Shown here: piece by piece, positions 7,805 through 14,955 of the stretch
How positions within the stretch are numbered: the stretch's first letter is position 1
Layout of the letters: every line of letters begins with the position of its first letter
NCBI GenBank assembly: GCA_963784885.1
Contig: CAWATA010000003.1
Coordinates: forward strand, 124,001 to 188,000
Source of the DNA: RHKX01 sp963784885
Lineage (GTDB): Bacteria > Actinomycetota > Thermoleophilia > Solirubrobacterales > 70-9
Direction: 5' to 3'
Length of the DNA stretch: 64,000 nucleotides
The notes under the pieces: model-generated
Told to the model about the DNA's origin: nothing
Databases searched by the model: none
Seen by the model: the letters and a program-made list of their open reading frames with translations, nothing else
Translations under genes and position numbers: made by a program

Positions 7805-8755
7805 GTGGGATGCGTCCGGCTCGGGTTGCATCATCGCGACATCGATGAGGCCGCCGCCAATCCCGCAGCCGCTCCGACCCCCGAGGGGATCGCGGCGCTG
7901 CAGCCGGGTCGACCCCTCGCGGGGCGCTTCGCGGTGGTTCGTAAGGATCGGCAACAGGCGAAGAACGGCTCTCCCTACCTGAGCCTCGAGCTGCGGGACC
8001 GGACCGGCTCGATCCCGGCCCGGGTCTTCCGCGACGTCGACGTGATCGGTGCCCGCTTCGACCGCGGTGACGCCGTCGAGGTCCGCGGCAAGGTCGAGCG
8101 TTTCCGCGGCAACCTCTCGGCGGAGGTGACGGCGCTGCGCCGGATCGAGCCGGGCTCGTTCGACCCGGCCGAGTTCCTGCCGTCGGCCTACCGGTCGGTC
8201 GACGAGCTCAACGGCTTCCTCGAGCACCTGACGCGCGAGGTCTACGACCCCGCGCTCCGCGACGTCGTCGAGCGGGTCCTCGACACCGAGCCGGTCGCCT
8301 CCGAGTTCCGGCGCGCGCCGTGCACCCGGGGCGGCCATCACGCCTACCTCGGCGGCCTGCTCGAGCACACCGTGGCCGTCGGAACACTGGTCGGCGAGGT
8401 CTGTCAGCTGCACCCGAAGCTCGACTCCGACCTGCTGATGGCGGCGGCGCTCCTGCACGACGTCGGCAAGGCCCGTGAGTTCACCTACGGGGCCGAGTTC
8501 GGGATCAGCGAGGAGGGGGCGATGCTCGGCCACCTCGCGATCGGCGCGACGCTGATCGAGCCCGCCGCCGTCGCCCTCGAGCCGCCCCGGCGGCTCGCGC
8601 TCCTGCACTGCGTCCTCAGCCATCACGGCCCCGAGGCCGCGGGCCGGGGCCGGGGCGCCGGATCCGGCTTCGCCTCGGCTGAGGCGCTCGCGCTGGCGCG
8701 GATCAACGCGCTCGACGCCTCGGTCAAGGGCGTGCTCGAGCACGGGCTGAGGTAG
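7805..8755 (+). CDS. YhaM-like 3'-5' exoribonuclease (OB-fold plus HD domain)
   Basis: 316 residues from the GTG at 7805, close to the 314 of B. subtilis YhaM. An OB-fold nucleic-acid-binding domain lies near residues 35-110 (SLELRDRTGSIPARVF). An HD hydrolase domain follows, with GGHHAYLGGLLEHT, the HD pair in LLHDVGK and a distal LSHHGPE. The family degrades single-stranded RNA or DNA from the 3' end in a metal-dependent manner. The start is uncertain: a TTG at 7826 is equally in frame and neither has a clear ribosome site. The 3' end meets arfB head to tail over a large hairpin at 8790-8828. Confidence 0.85.
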   Translation: MGCVRLGLHHRDIDEAAANPAAAPTPEGIAALQPGRPLAGRFAVVRKDRQQAKNGSPYLSLELRDRTGSIPARVFRDVDVIGARFDRGDAVEVRGKVERFRGNLSAEVTALRRIEPGSFDPAEFLPSAYRSVDELNGFLEHLTREVYDPALRDVVERVLDTEPVASEFRRAPCTRGGHHAYLGGLLEHTVAVGTLVGEVCQLHPKLDSDLLMAAALLHDVGKAREFTYGAEFGISEEGAMLGHLAIGATLIEPAAVALEPPRRLALLHCVLSHHGPEAAGRGRGAGSGFASAEALALARINALDASVKGVLEHGLR

Positions 8756-8789
8756 CCGCCAGCTCTTCGCGGCCCGACTCAGCCGCTCG

Positions 8790-8828
8790 ATGGCGAATCG
8801 GTGACCACTGTGGTCATCAACTCGCCAT
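8790..8828. terminator. 39-base symmetric hairpin between convergent genes
   Basis: ATGGCGA (8790-8796) pairs with TCGCCAT (8822-8828), and TGACCAC (8802-8808) with GTGGTCA (8810-8816). They are separated by symmetric 5-base internal loops and centred on 8809. It lies just after the rightward gene and overlaps the last codons of the leftward arfB. It probably ends transcription from both sides or protects 3' ends. There is no U tract. Confidence 0.55.
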
Positions 8829-9269
8829 TGGGCGCCGGGTCCACTGCGATTTCACTCGTCCCCGATCGCCGGCCTTCGCCTCGCCCGCTTGCGCTCGGAT
8901 CGCCGCCGCTTGCGAGTCGAGCCGCCTCTCCTTCGCCGCGCGGCCCGGACGGGTGGCACGGCGATGCTTGCGCGGCGCCGCGGCGCCGGCGAGGCGTTGG
9001 CGCAGCCGCTCGATCGCGATCTCGCGATTGCGCGCCTGCCCGCGCGTGTCCTGCGCGACGGCGGTGACCCGCGGGCCGAGCCGGCCCGCGATGCGCGCCT
9101 TCTGGGCGTCGGTCAGGGAGGGAGACGCTCGGACGTCGAAGCTCGCCTCGATCCGGGAGGCGGTCTTGTTCGCGTGCTGGCCGCCGGGCCCGCCGGAGCG
9201 ACTCGCGCGCAGCTCGATCTCCTCGAAGGGAATCGAGATCCCGTGGCCGATGTCGAGCGGGCCGCTCAC
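8817..9269 (-). CDS. arfB: Peptidyl-tRNA hydrolase ArfB (alternative ribosome rescue factor)
   Basis: 150 residues from the GTG at 9269 (VSGPLDIGHG). It carries the class I release-factor GGQ motif in SGGPGGQHANKT at about residues 26-37. The C-terminal tail is basic (RKHRRATRPGRAAKERR), which in ArfB/YaeJ enters the mRNA channel of stalled ribosomes. It hydrolyses peptidyl-tRNA on ribosomes stuck at mRNA ends. The length matches ArfB (about 140) and not RF1/RF2. The GTG overlaps the TGA of the upstream transport gene (GTGA), so translation is probably coupled. Confidence 0.93.
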   Translation of the reverse strand: MSGPLDIGHGISIPFEEIELRASRSGGPGGQHANKTASRIEASFDVRASPSLTDAQKARIAGRLGPRVTAVAQDTRGQARNREIAIERLRQRLAGAAAPRKHRRATRPGRAAKERRLDSQAAAIRAQAGEAKAGDRGRVKSQWTRRPMAS

Positions 9270-9664
9270 TCGGCGACCGTAGCGCCGTCCTCGCGATCGG
9301 GCTCGCTCAGGCCGCGCTTGAGTAGACGCGCGGCGACGATCAGGCACAGCGCGGCGAATCCGAGCTCGAGTGCCCGCTCGGGCAGCGCGTTGGCGACGAC
9401 GACCCCGGCGATCACCCCCGGCACGGCGAGGAACCCGATCGTCGCGCCCTCGCGGAGGACGACGTTGCCGTGGCGGTACTGGCGCCAGGTGCCGACCATC
9501 GCCATCGGGACGATCACGAGCAGCGACGTCGCCTCGGCCTCGAGCTGGTCGTTGCCGAGCAGGATCGCCAGCGCCGGTACGAACAGGATCCCGCCGCCGA
9601 CGCCGAGCAGCCCGCCGACGGCACCGCCGGCAAGCGCGATCAGGATTGCGAGCGCGACCTCCAT
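9266..9664 (-). CDS. Half-size TauE/SafE (TSUP) membrane permease, second partner
   Basis: 132 residues with about four membrane segments. It contains the TSUP motif GGLLGVGGGILFVPAL near residue 18 and ATSLLVIVPMAMVG near 46. Full-length TauE/SafE exporters are about 250 residues with two such repeats; this gene has one. The ATG at 9664 lies 2 bases after the stop of the other half-size gene, so they are co-translated and probably form one transporter. The family exports sulfonates, sulfite or related anions; the substrate here is unknown. The C-terminus ends in a charged tail and overlaps arfB. Confidence 0.85.
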   Translation of the reverse strand: MEVALAILIALAGGAVGGLLGVGGGILFVPALAILLGNDQLEAEATSLLVIVPMAMVGTWRQYRHGNVVLREGATIGFLAVPGVIAGVVVANALPERALELGFAALCLIVAARLLKRGLSEPDREDGATVAE

Positions 9665-9666
9665 GC

Positions 9667-10026
9667 TCAGGTGACGATCAGCTCCGCGGCCACCGCGATC
9701 AGGAGCAGGGCGAAGAGCAGCGAGACGGTCCGCTCGGGAATCCGCTGCTGGACTGCGACTCCGATGCCGGCTCCGGCCACGGCGGGAACGATCAACAGCG
9801 CCGCGTCGCCGAGGCGGACGTTGCCGTAGGCGCCGTGGAGGGCGGCCGCCAGGGCGGCGATGATCACGATCGCGCTGAGCGATGTCGCGGTCGCCCGGCG
9901 CTCGCCGAAGCCGAGCATGATCAGCAGCGGGACCATGACGATGCCTCCGCCGACCCCGAACAGCCCGCTGAACCCCCCGGCGAGGATCCCGATCACGGCG
10001 AAGCGGATCGTCCGATTCCCGGGCAC
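9667..10026 (-). CDS. Half-size TauE/SafE (TSUP) membrane permease, first partner
   Basis: 119 residues from the GTG at 10026, about four membrane segments. The repeat motif GGFSGLFGVGGGIVMVPLL is near residue 17 and ATSLSAIVIIAALAAA near 46. It is homologous in pattern to the next gene, as the two halves of a normal TSUP protein are to each other. TAGTAT lies 6 bases before the GTG, pointing to leaderless expression. Its start is only 20 bases from that of the divergent otsB. Confidence 0.85.
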   Translation of the reverse strand: MPGNRTIRFAVIGILAGGFSGLFGVGGGIVMVPLLIMLGFGERRATATSLSAIVIIAALAAALHGAYGNVRLGDAALLIVPAVAGAGIGVAVQQRIPERTVSLLFALLLIAVAAELIVT

Positions 10027-10032
10027 GGCGCG

Positions 10033-10038
10033 ATACTA
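10033..10038 (-). promoter_or_regulatory. Leaderless-type -10 element (TAGTAT), overlapping the otsB promoter
   Basis: TAGTAT on the minus strand ends 6 bases before the GTG at 10026. The 20-base gap to otsB must also hold that gene's -10 (GATACT at 10032-10037), so the two promoters overlap. Confidence 0.5.
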
Positions 10039-10046
10039 GATGAGCG

Positions 10047-10847
10047 ATGACCGCCTCCGGACCAATCCAGGCGATCGAGCCGCTCCTCGCCGAGCCGGCA
10101 GCGGCCGCCGTGCTCTGCGACTTCGACGGAACGCTGGCGCCGATCGTCGACCGGCCCGAGCTCGCGCGTGTTCCCGACGCCGCGCGGGTTGCGCTGGCGC
10201 GGATCGCCGATCGGTACGCGCTCACCGCGGTCGTCAGCGGCAGGCGGGCGACGGTCGCCCGTGAGCTCGTCGGGCTCGAGAAGCTGACCTATATCGGCAA
10301 CCACGGCTACGAGCTGTTGCTCCCGAACGCGCCGGAGGCGCGTGCGGCCCCCGAGCTCGGTTCCCGCGGCGCTGCCGCGGCGGAGTTCGTCGCCGGGCTC
10401 GACCGCTCCGAGCTCGACCTGGTCGGACTCCGGGTCGAGGACAAGGGCCCGATCGTCGCGCTGCACTGGCGCGGCGCGGCCGACCTCGCGGGCGCTCAGG
10501 ACCTGGCGGAGCGAATCGGCGCCGCCGCCGTCGAGCATGGACTCGTTCTCCATCGCGGCCGGATGGTCCTCGAGCTTCGGCCGAGCGACGACGTCGACAA
10601 GGGGACTGCGATCGAGTCCCTGCTCTACGGCACCGAGGCCGCGGTCGCGCTCTACGCGGGCGACGATCGGACCGACCTCGACGCCTTCGAAGCGCTCGAC
10701 CGGCTGGAGGCATCCGGTCGCCTTGCGGCCGCGGTCCGGATCGGAGTGGCCTCCGCCGAGGGCCCGAGCGAGATCACGGCGCGCTCGGACCTCACGGTCG
10801 AAGGGCCCGGCGAGTTGATTCCCGTCCTGGCGGCCCTCGCCGGCTGA
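10047..10847 (+). CDS. otsB: Trehalose-6-phosphate phosphatase
   Basis: 266 residues of the HAD superfamily. Motif I DFDGTLAPIVD places the catalytic aspartates at 25 and 27. VVSGRR (motif II) is near 63, NHGYE near 90, the Lys motif DDVDKGTAIESLL near 183, and AGDDRTDLDAFEAL (metal Asp) near 205. It removes phosphate from trehalose 6-phosphate in the second step of OtsAB trehalose synthesis. No otsA lies in the window. Its stop overlaps the next start (TGATG). Confidence 0.93.
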   Translation: MTASGPIQAIEPLLAEPAAAAVLCDFDGTLAPIVDRPELARVPDAARVALARIADRYALTAVVSGRRATVARELVGLEKLTYIGNHGYELLLPNAPEARAAPELGSRGAAAAEFVAGLDRSELDLVGLRVEDKGPIVALHWRGAADLAGAQDLAERIGAAAVEHGLVLHRGRMVLELRPSDDVDKGTAIESLLYGTEAAVALYAGDDRTDLDAFEALDRLEASGRLAAAVRIGVASAEGPSEITARSDLTVEGPGELIPVLAALAG

Positions 10848-11365
10848 TGCAGTACAAGGACCTGCTGCGCGGCACCGTCCTGCTCGTGGCGATCGAGGCG
10901 ACCGGCCTTGCAGCGATCGCGGCGGTCACGGTCAACTCGACCGGCGACGACACGCTCGCGGCGATGTCCCTCGGCTGGTGGCTGATCGCGATCGCGGCCG
11001 GCATCTGGCTCGGGCGCCCGTCGCGGACGGCCGAGGTCCTCCGTGGGCCGCTCGCCGCGGCGAAGACCTCGACCCAGCTCCCGGCCGAGACCCCGGTCCG
11101 GATCGCGCTCGCCCGGCTCTGGCCGATCGCCCTGTTCGCGATCATCGCCGGTGCGGTCGGCCCGTTCCTGCCACAGGTCCCGGCGATCGCCACGGGCTTC
11201 GCGCTCGCCGTCGCCACGGCCTGGCGCAATCGCGAGACCGCCGTCACCGCCGTCGAGGAGCGCGACGGGATCTGCTTCTACGTCGAACACGGGTCTGCCT
11301 TCGACCCGGTCAAGCTGATCCGCACGCCCGGCCTGCGCCACGGCGGGGCCGCGCGCCCGAGCTAG
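10847..11365 (+). CDS. Uncharacterised membrane protein
   Basis: 172 residues. Hydrophobic segments lie at about 8-30, 38-58, 90-108 and 112-128. A soluble tail contains a charged stretch (ERDGICFYVEHG) and DPVKLIRTPG. No known family is recognised. The ATG overlaps the otsB stop by one base, so the two are co-expressed. The TAG stop is shared with the stop of the convergent polX gene in the tetranucleotide CTAG. Confidence 0.7.
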   Translation: MQYKDLLRGTVLLVAIEATGLAAIAAVTVNSTGDDTLAAMSLGWWLIAIAAGIWLGRPSRTAEVLRGPLAAAKTSTQLPAETPVRIALARLWPIALFAIIAGAVGPFLPQVPAIATGFALAVATAWRNRETAVTAVEERDGICFYVEHGSAFDPVKLIRTPGLRHGGAARPS

Positions 11366-13080
11366 AGCTTCCGCAGTCGCGCCCAGGTGCGCGTGTTCGC
11401 AACCTGGGCCGCGGTCAGCCCGGCGCGGCGGGCCGTAGCCACGGAGTAGTCGATGAAGCGCAGGGTCGACGTCCGGTGGGCGTCGGTGTTGCAGACGATC
11501 GGGACGCCCGCCTCGGCCGCGAGGCGAGCGTGGTGGTCGTTGAGGTCGCGGCGGTTCGGGTTGCCGTTGATCTCGATCATCGTCCCGGCCTCGGCCGCCG
11601 CGGCGACGACGGCCTCGATGTCGATGTCGTACGGCTCACGGCGGAGCAGCATCCGGCCGGTCGGATGCCCGAGGCAGTCGACGTGCGGGTTGCGGATTGC
11701 TTCGATGACGCGGTCGGTCATCTCCCGCTTCGAGATCCGGAACGAGGTGTGGACGCTCGCCACGACCCAGTCGAGCCGCTCGAGCACCTCGTCGGCATAG
11801 TCGAGCGAGCCGTTCGGGAGGATGTTGACCTCGCTCCCGGCCAGCAGCCGAAAGCGTTTGGTCCCGCGTTCGGAGTTGTAAGCGGCGATCTCCTCGACTC
11901 GCTCGAGCAGGGCGTCGGCTTGGACGTCGTCGCCGAAGCCGTGGGTTGCCGAGTGGTCGGTGATCGCGAGGTACGAGTAGCCGCGGCCTCGCGCCGCCTC
12001 CGCCATCTCCTCGAGCGTGTTCTTGCCGTCGGAGAGGGTCGTGTGACAGTGAAGGTCGCCGCGGATGTCCGCAACCGTGACCAGCTCGGGGAGCTCGCCG
12101 CGCTCGGCGAGCGCGATCTCGTCCCGGCCCTCGCGGAGCTCCGGCTCGATGTAGCCGAGGCCGAGCCGTTCGTAGACGCCCGCCTCGTCCTCGCAGCGGG
12201 TGACCTCGCCGGTCTCGGCGTCGGCGATGCCGTGCTCGGAGACCGAGAGCCCCATCTTCACGGCCCGCTCGCGGAGCTTCACATTGTGCTCCTTGGAGCC
12301 GGTGAAGTGCTGCAGCAGGTTGCCGAACTCCTCCGGCGGGACGATCCTCAGGTCGAGCGCGATGCCGTTGTGGGTGCGGGCCCGGAGGCCGTTCTCGCTC
12401 GGATTCCCCGACTCGTCGATCAGCGGGTGGCCGGCCAGATCGGCGGCCAGCGCGAGCGGATCGGTGGCGGTGGCGACGATGTCGATGTCCTTGCAGGTGT
12501 CGGTCCAGCGCCGAGCCGATCCTGCGAGCACCACCTTCTCGGCGGCATCGCCGGCGGCGAGCGCGGCGACCAGCTCGCCGCCGACCTCGCGGACGTCGCT
12601 GAGCAGGCGCCGATCCTCGGTGCCCTCGTCCGCCATGCGGTCGAGTCCGGCGATTACGTTCTCCTCGAACTTCTGGCCGAGGCCCCGCAGGTTGCGGAGC
12701 TCACCGGCCTCGGCCGCCGCGCGGAGCTCATTCGTCGTCGCGATGCCGGTCTCGTCGTAGATCCGGCGCACGGTCTTGGCGCCGACGCCGGGGATCGCGG
12801 TGATGTCCACCAGCGTCGCCGGGAACTTCGCCTTCAGCTTCGCGGCGGCCGGGATCTCGCCGTGCTCGATCAGCGCGACGATCTTCTCCTGGATCGTGTC
12901 GCCGATCCCCTGCAGCTCGGTCGCACGGCCCTCCTGCGCCATCTCGCCGACCGGTGCCGGGCTGTCGGCGATCGCCCGCGCGGCGTCGCGGTATGCGAGG
13001 ACCCGGAAGCGGTTGGCGCCGTCGAGCTCGTAGAGGGTTCCGAGCTCCCGGAACGCGGCGGCGATCTCGGCGTTGCGCAT
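11362..13080 (-). CDS. polX: DNA polymerase/3'-5' exonuclease PolX
   Basis: 572 residues, the normal PolX length. The N-terminal helix-hairpin-helix region starts MRNAEIAAAFRELGTLYE and includes ITAIPGVGAKTVRRIY. The polymerase beta-like nucleotidyltransferase part has GSARRWTDTCKDIDIV with its metal aspartates. The C-terminal PHP phosphoesterase domain has DLHCHTTLSDG, ITDHS, EVNI, HTSF and CNTDAH. PolX fills short gaps in base excision repair and its PHP domain trims 3' ends. TACGCT lies 7 bases before the ATG, a leaderless arrangement. The stop overlaps the convergent membrane gene by 4 bases. Confidence 0.95.
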   Translation of the reverse strand: MRNAEIAAAFRELGTLYELDGANRFRVLAYRDAARAIADSPAPVGEMAQEGRATELQGIGDTIQEKIVALIEHGEIPAAAKLKAKFPATLVDITAIPGVGAKTVRRIYDETGIATTNELRAAAEAGELRNLRGLGQKFEENVIAGLDRMADEGTEDRRLLSDVREVGGELVAALAAGDAAEKVVLAGSARRWTDTCKDIDIVATATDPLALAADLAGHPLIDESGNPSENGLRARTHNGIALDLRIVPPEEFGNLLQHFTGSKEHNVKLRERAVKMGLSVSEHGIADAETGEVTRCEDEAGVYERLGLGYIEPELREGRDEIALAERGELPELVTVADIRGDLHCHTTLSDGKNTLEEMAEAARGRGYSYLAITDHSATHGFGDDVQADALLERVEEIAAYNSERGTKRFRLLAGSEVNILPNGSLDYADEVLERLDWVVASVHTSFRISKREMTDRVIEAIRNPHVDCLGHPTGRMLLRREPYDIDIEAVVAAAAEAGTMIEINGNPNRRDLNDHHARLAAEAGVPIVCNTDAHRTSTLRFIDYSVATARRAGLTAAQVANTRTWARLRKL

Positions 13081-13087
13081 GCGGCCA

Positions 13088-13093
13088 AGCGTA
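13088..13093 (-). promoter_or_regulatory. Leaderless-type -10 element for polX (TACGCT)
   Basis: TACGCT on the minus strand ends 7 bases before the ATG at 13080. Confidence 0.5.
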
Positions 13094-13155
13094 GATCGCC
13101 TGGACGGCGGCGCGCAGCCGAGCGGCCCGCGGGACCGCGAGGCGCGGCCGTTATC

Positions 13156-13161
13156 TAGGGT
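13156..13161 (+). promoter_or_regulatory. -10-like element (TAGGGT) before the glycosyltransferase
   Basis: TAGGGT ends 10 bases before the ATG at 13172 with no ribosome site between, so the leader would be absent or a few bases long. Confidence 0.4.
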
Positions 13162-13171
13162 GCGCCGACCG

Positions 13172-13921
13172 ATGACTGCGGCCCCCGCATCACAGGCGTC
13201 GATTCTGGTCGTCCTGCCCACCTTCAACGAGGCCGACAACCTCGAGGCGATCGTCGCAGCGATCCTCGGCGCCGGCCCGAGGGGCACCGGGATCCTCGTC
13301 GTCGACGATGCCTCTCCCGACGGCACCGGGGCGATCGCCGATCGGTTGGCCGCCGCCGACGCGCGCGTCGAGGTTCTGCACCGCCACGCGAAGCAGGGCC
13401 TCGGTCCCGCCTACGTAGCCGGATTTCGGCGCGCTCTCGCATCCGGGGCGGAGCGGATCGTCCAGATGGACGCCGACTTCTCGCATGATCCGGCCGACGT
13501 CCCGCGGCTCGTCGCGGCGACGACGGAGGCCGGCGGCGATGCCGACCTCGCGCTCGGTTCCCGCTATGTCGCCGGCGGCGGCGTCGGCGACTGGGGAGCG
13601 GGCCGGCAGGCGATCTCGCGATGGGGGAGCATCTACGCGCGGACCTGGCTCGGACTCGACCTCCATGACTTGACCGGTGGCTTCAAGTGCTTTCGCCGCG
13701 AGGTGCTCGAGGCGATCAGGATCGAGACCGTGAGCGCGCTCGGGTACGCGTTTCAGATCGAGACGACCTACCGTGCTGTCCGGGCCGGCTACCGGATCGC
13801 CGAGGTCCCGATCATCTTCAGCGATCGCCGCGTCGGTGAGTCGAAGATGAGCCGCGCGATCGTCGCCGAAGCCGCATGGAGAGTGCCTGTGATGCGGATT
13901 CGCGGCTCCCGCTGGAGCTGA
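13172..13921 (+). CDS. Polyprenol monophosphomannose synthase (GT2 family)
   Basis: 249 residues. Glycosyltransferase family 2 motifs are VVLPTFNEADNLEAIV at about residue 12, VVDDASPDGTG near 43, and QMDADFSHDP near 98 (DXD-type metal site). DLTGGFKCFRREVLE near 170 is characteristic of dolichol/polyprenol-phosphate mannosyltransferases. No membrane domain is present, so it is the Ppm1-like catalytic part only. It would make polyprenyl-phosphate-mannose for cell-envelope glycans or protein mannosylation. Divergent from polX. Confidence 0.88.
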   Translation: MTAAPASQASILVVLPTFNEADNLEAIVAAILGAGPRGTGILVVDDASPDGTGAIADRLAAADARVEVLHRHAKQGLGPAYVAGFRRALASGAERIVQMDADFSHDPADVPRLVAATTEAGGDADLALGSRYVAGGGVGDWGAGRQAISRWGSIYARTWLGLDLHDLTGGFKCFRREVLEAIRIETVSALGYAFQIETTYRAVRAGYRIAEVPIIFSDRRVGESKMSRAIVAEAAWRVPVMRIRGSRWS

Positions 13922-13924
13922 CGC

Positions 13925-14005
13925 TCTTCCAATACTTCATTTTGTGTAGTAAGGTGTCGGCAGACGCCGCGACCTGCGGTCCGGCTGATCAGATCGATAT
14001 ACAGA
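13925..14005 (+). promoter_or_regulatory. AT-rich promoter region of the thioredoxin gene
   Basis: This stretch is the most AT-rich in the neighbourhood. It has two -10-like sites: TAGTAA at about 13947, within a TGTGTAGTAAGG context, and TATACA at 13998. Unlike most genes here, the downstream gene has a clear Shine-Dalgarno (GAGGAG) and thus a conventional leader. Which site is used cannot be decided from sequence. Confidence 0.4.
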
Positions 14006-14037
14006 GACGCCCACGAACCCGACTGAGGAGCACCGAG

Positions 14038-14361
14038 ATGGCGAACCTCCCGCAAGTGACAGACAGCAACTTCCAGGCCGAGGTGCTCGATTCCACCGAG
14101 CCCGTCCTCGTCGACTTCTGGGCCCCGTGGTGCGGCCCCTGCCGGGTCGTGCACCCGATTCTCGAGGAGATGTCCGGCGAGCGCGACGACATCAAGATCG
14201 TCTCCCTGAACATCGACGAGAACCAGGAGACGGCCGGCAAGTACCAGGTCATGTCGATCCCGACGATGATCGTCTTCAGGGCGGGCGCCCCCGCCAAGAC
14301 CATCGTCGGCGCGATGCCGAAGAAGCGGCTCGAGGCCGAGCTCGAGCCGGCCCTCGCCTAG
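14038..14361 (+). CDS. trxA: Thioredoxin
   Basis: 107 residues, the size of a classical thioredoxin. The redox motif WCGPC (Cys32, Cys35) lies in FWAPWCGPCRVV, and the cis-proline is in MSIPTMIVFR near residue 77. It reduces protein disulfides in the cytoplasm. The start at 14038 is supported by GAGGAG 7 bases upstream. An AT-rich promoter region separates it from the mannosyltransferase gene. A copy of the palindromic repeat follows 22 bases after the stop. Confidence 0.95.
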   Translation: MANLPQVTDSNFQAEVLDSTEPVLVDFWAPWCGPCRVVHPILEEMSGERDDIKIVSLNIDENQETAGKYQVMSIPTMIVFRAGAPAKTIVGAMPKKRLEAELEPALA

Positions 14362-14383
14362 CGCGGGGGTTTCGGAGACACCC

Positions 14384-14462
14384 GGCGCGGGTCCTGTCGC
14401 CGGACAGCCCCACGGCGCGCTGACGCGCGCCGCGGGGCGCCCCGTCCGGCGCCACCCGCGCC
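14384..14462. repeat. 79-base palindromic intergenic repeat, copy 2
   Basis: Same element as at 6702-6780. Here all stems pair perfectly: 9-bp outer arms, an 8-bp CGCCGGAC stem, then GCCCC/GGGGC, one mismatch and an 8-bp tip with loop TGAC. It lies between the convergent trx and the 14513-14935 gene. The rest of 14362-14512 shows no gene. Confidence 0.88.
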
Positions 14463-14512
14463 TCCGGCTGGCTCTCCACCGTTGGGTGGGGCCGCGACGG
14501 ACTGCGCTCTCG

Positions 14513-14935
14513 TCAGAGCTGGCCGTTTGCGAAGCCTGCGAGCAACACCAGCATCCCGCCGATCTCCCCGATGATCAGCGCCCACATGAAGCCGTGGGTC
14601 CCGGGGACGGGGTCGCGGAACTGGTTGTCGGTGTCGCGGCGCATGCCGTGGATCGAGTACCCGGCGATCGCGGCGACGAAGAAGAGGATCGGCACGAAGG
14701 CGGCGATCAGGTTGACGGCCGTCGAGAAGCCGCTGAGTTCGACGAAGACGGCGAGCAGGAGCGTCGCGAAGCTGTAGAGCAGCGCCGCCCGGTGGGCGAT
14801 GTCGACGTAGGGGTGGGCGAGCGCGTCGTCGGCGGCCGCCATCTGCCGGTACTTCCAGACGCCGAGCAGGAGCGCCCAGAGGAAGATCAGCCCCGCGGCG
14901 AGGATCACCGCCTTCGTGTCGCCGCCGATCTCCAC
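14513..14935 (-). CDS. Small integral membrane protein, four predicted spans
   Basis: 140 residues from the GTG at 14935. Hydrophobic spans lie at about 8-27, 48-68, 73-95 and 115-135. Between spans 3 and 4 is a polar loop with GMRRDTDNQFRDPVPGTHG. No recognised family. TAGGAT lies 6 bases before the GTG, suggesting leaderless expression. It is followed downstream by the palindromic repeat. It is not part of an obvious operon with ileS, whose stop lies 20 bases upstream on the same strand, though read-through from ileS is possible. Confidence 0.7.
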   Translation of the reverse strand: MEIGGDTKAVILAAGLIFLWALLLGVWKYRQMAAADDALAHPYVDIAHRAALLYSFATLLLAVFVELSGFSTAVNLIAAFVPILFFVAAIAGYSIHGMRRDTDNQFRDPVPGTHGFMWALIIGEIGGMLVLLAGFANGQL

Positions 14936-14941
14936 GCGGCG

Positions 14942-14947
14942 ATCCTA
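14942..14947 (-). promoter_or_regulatory. Leaderless-type -10 element (TAGGAT)
   Basis: TAGGAT on the minus strand ends 6 bases before the GTG at 14935, between the ileS stop and this gene. Confidence 0.5.
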
Positions 14948-14955
14948 GCCGCGCC

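Noticed and set aside
9270..9285. Leaderless promoter for arfB (TACGGT before GTG)
   Set aside because: The hexamer lies within the coding region of the upstream exporter gene and the GTG overlaps its stop as GTGA; translational coupling explains the start better.
10978..13158. Long plus-strand open frame over polX
   Set aside because: Low-complexity Val/Asp/Arg-rich translation opposite a gene with clear PolX and PHP motifs; a compositional shadow.
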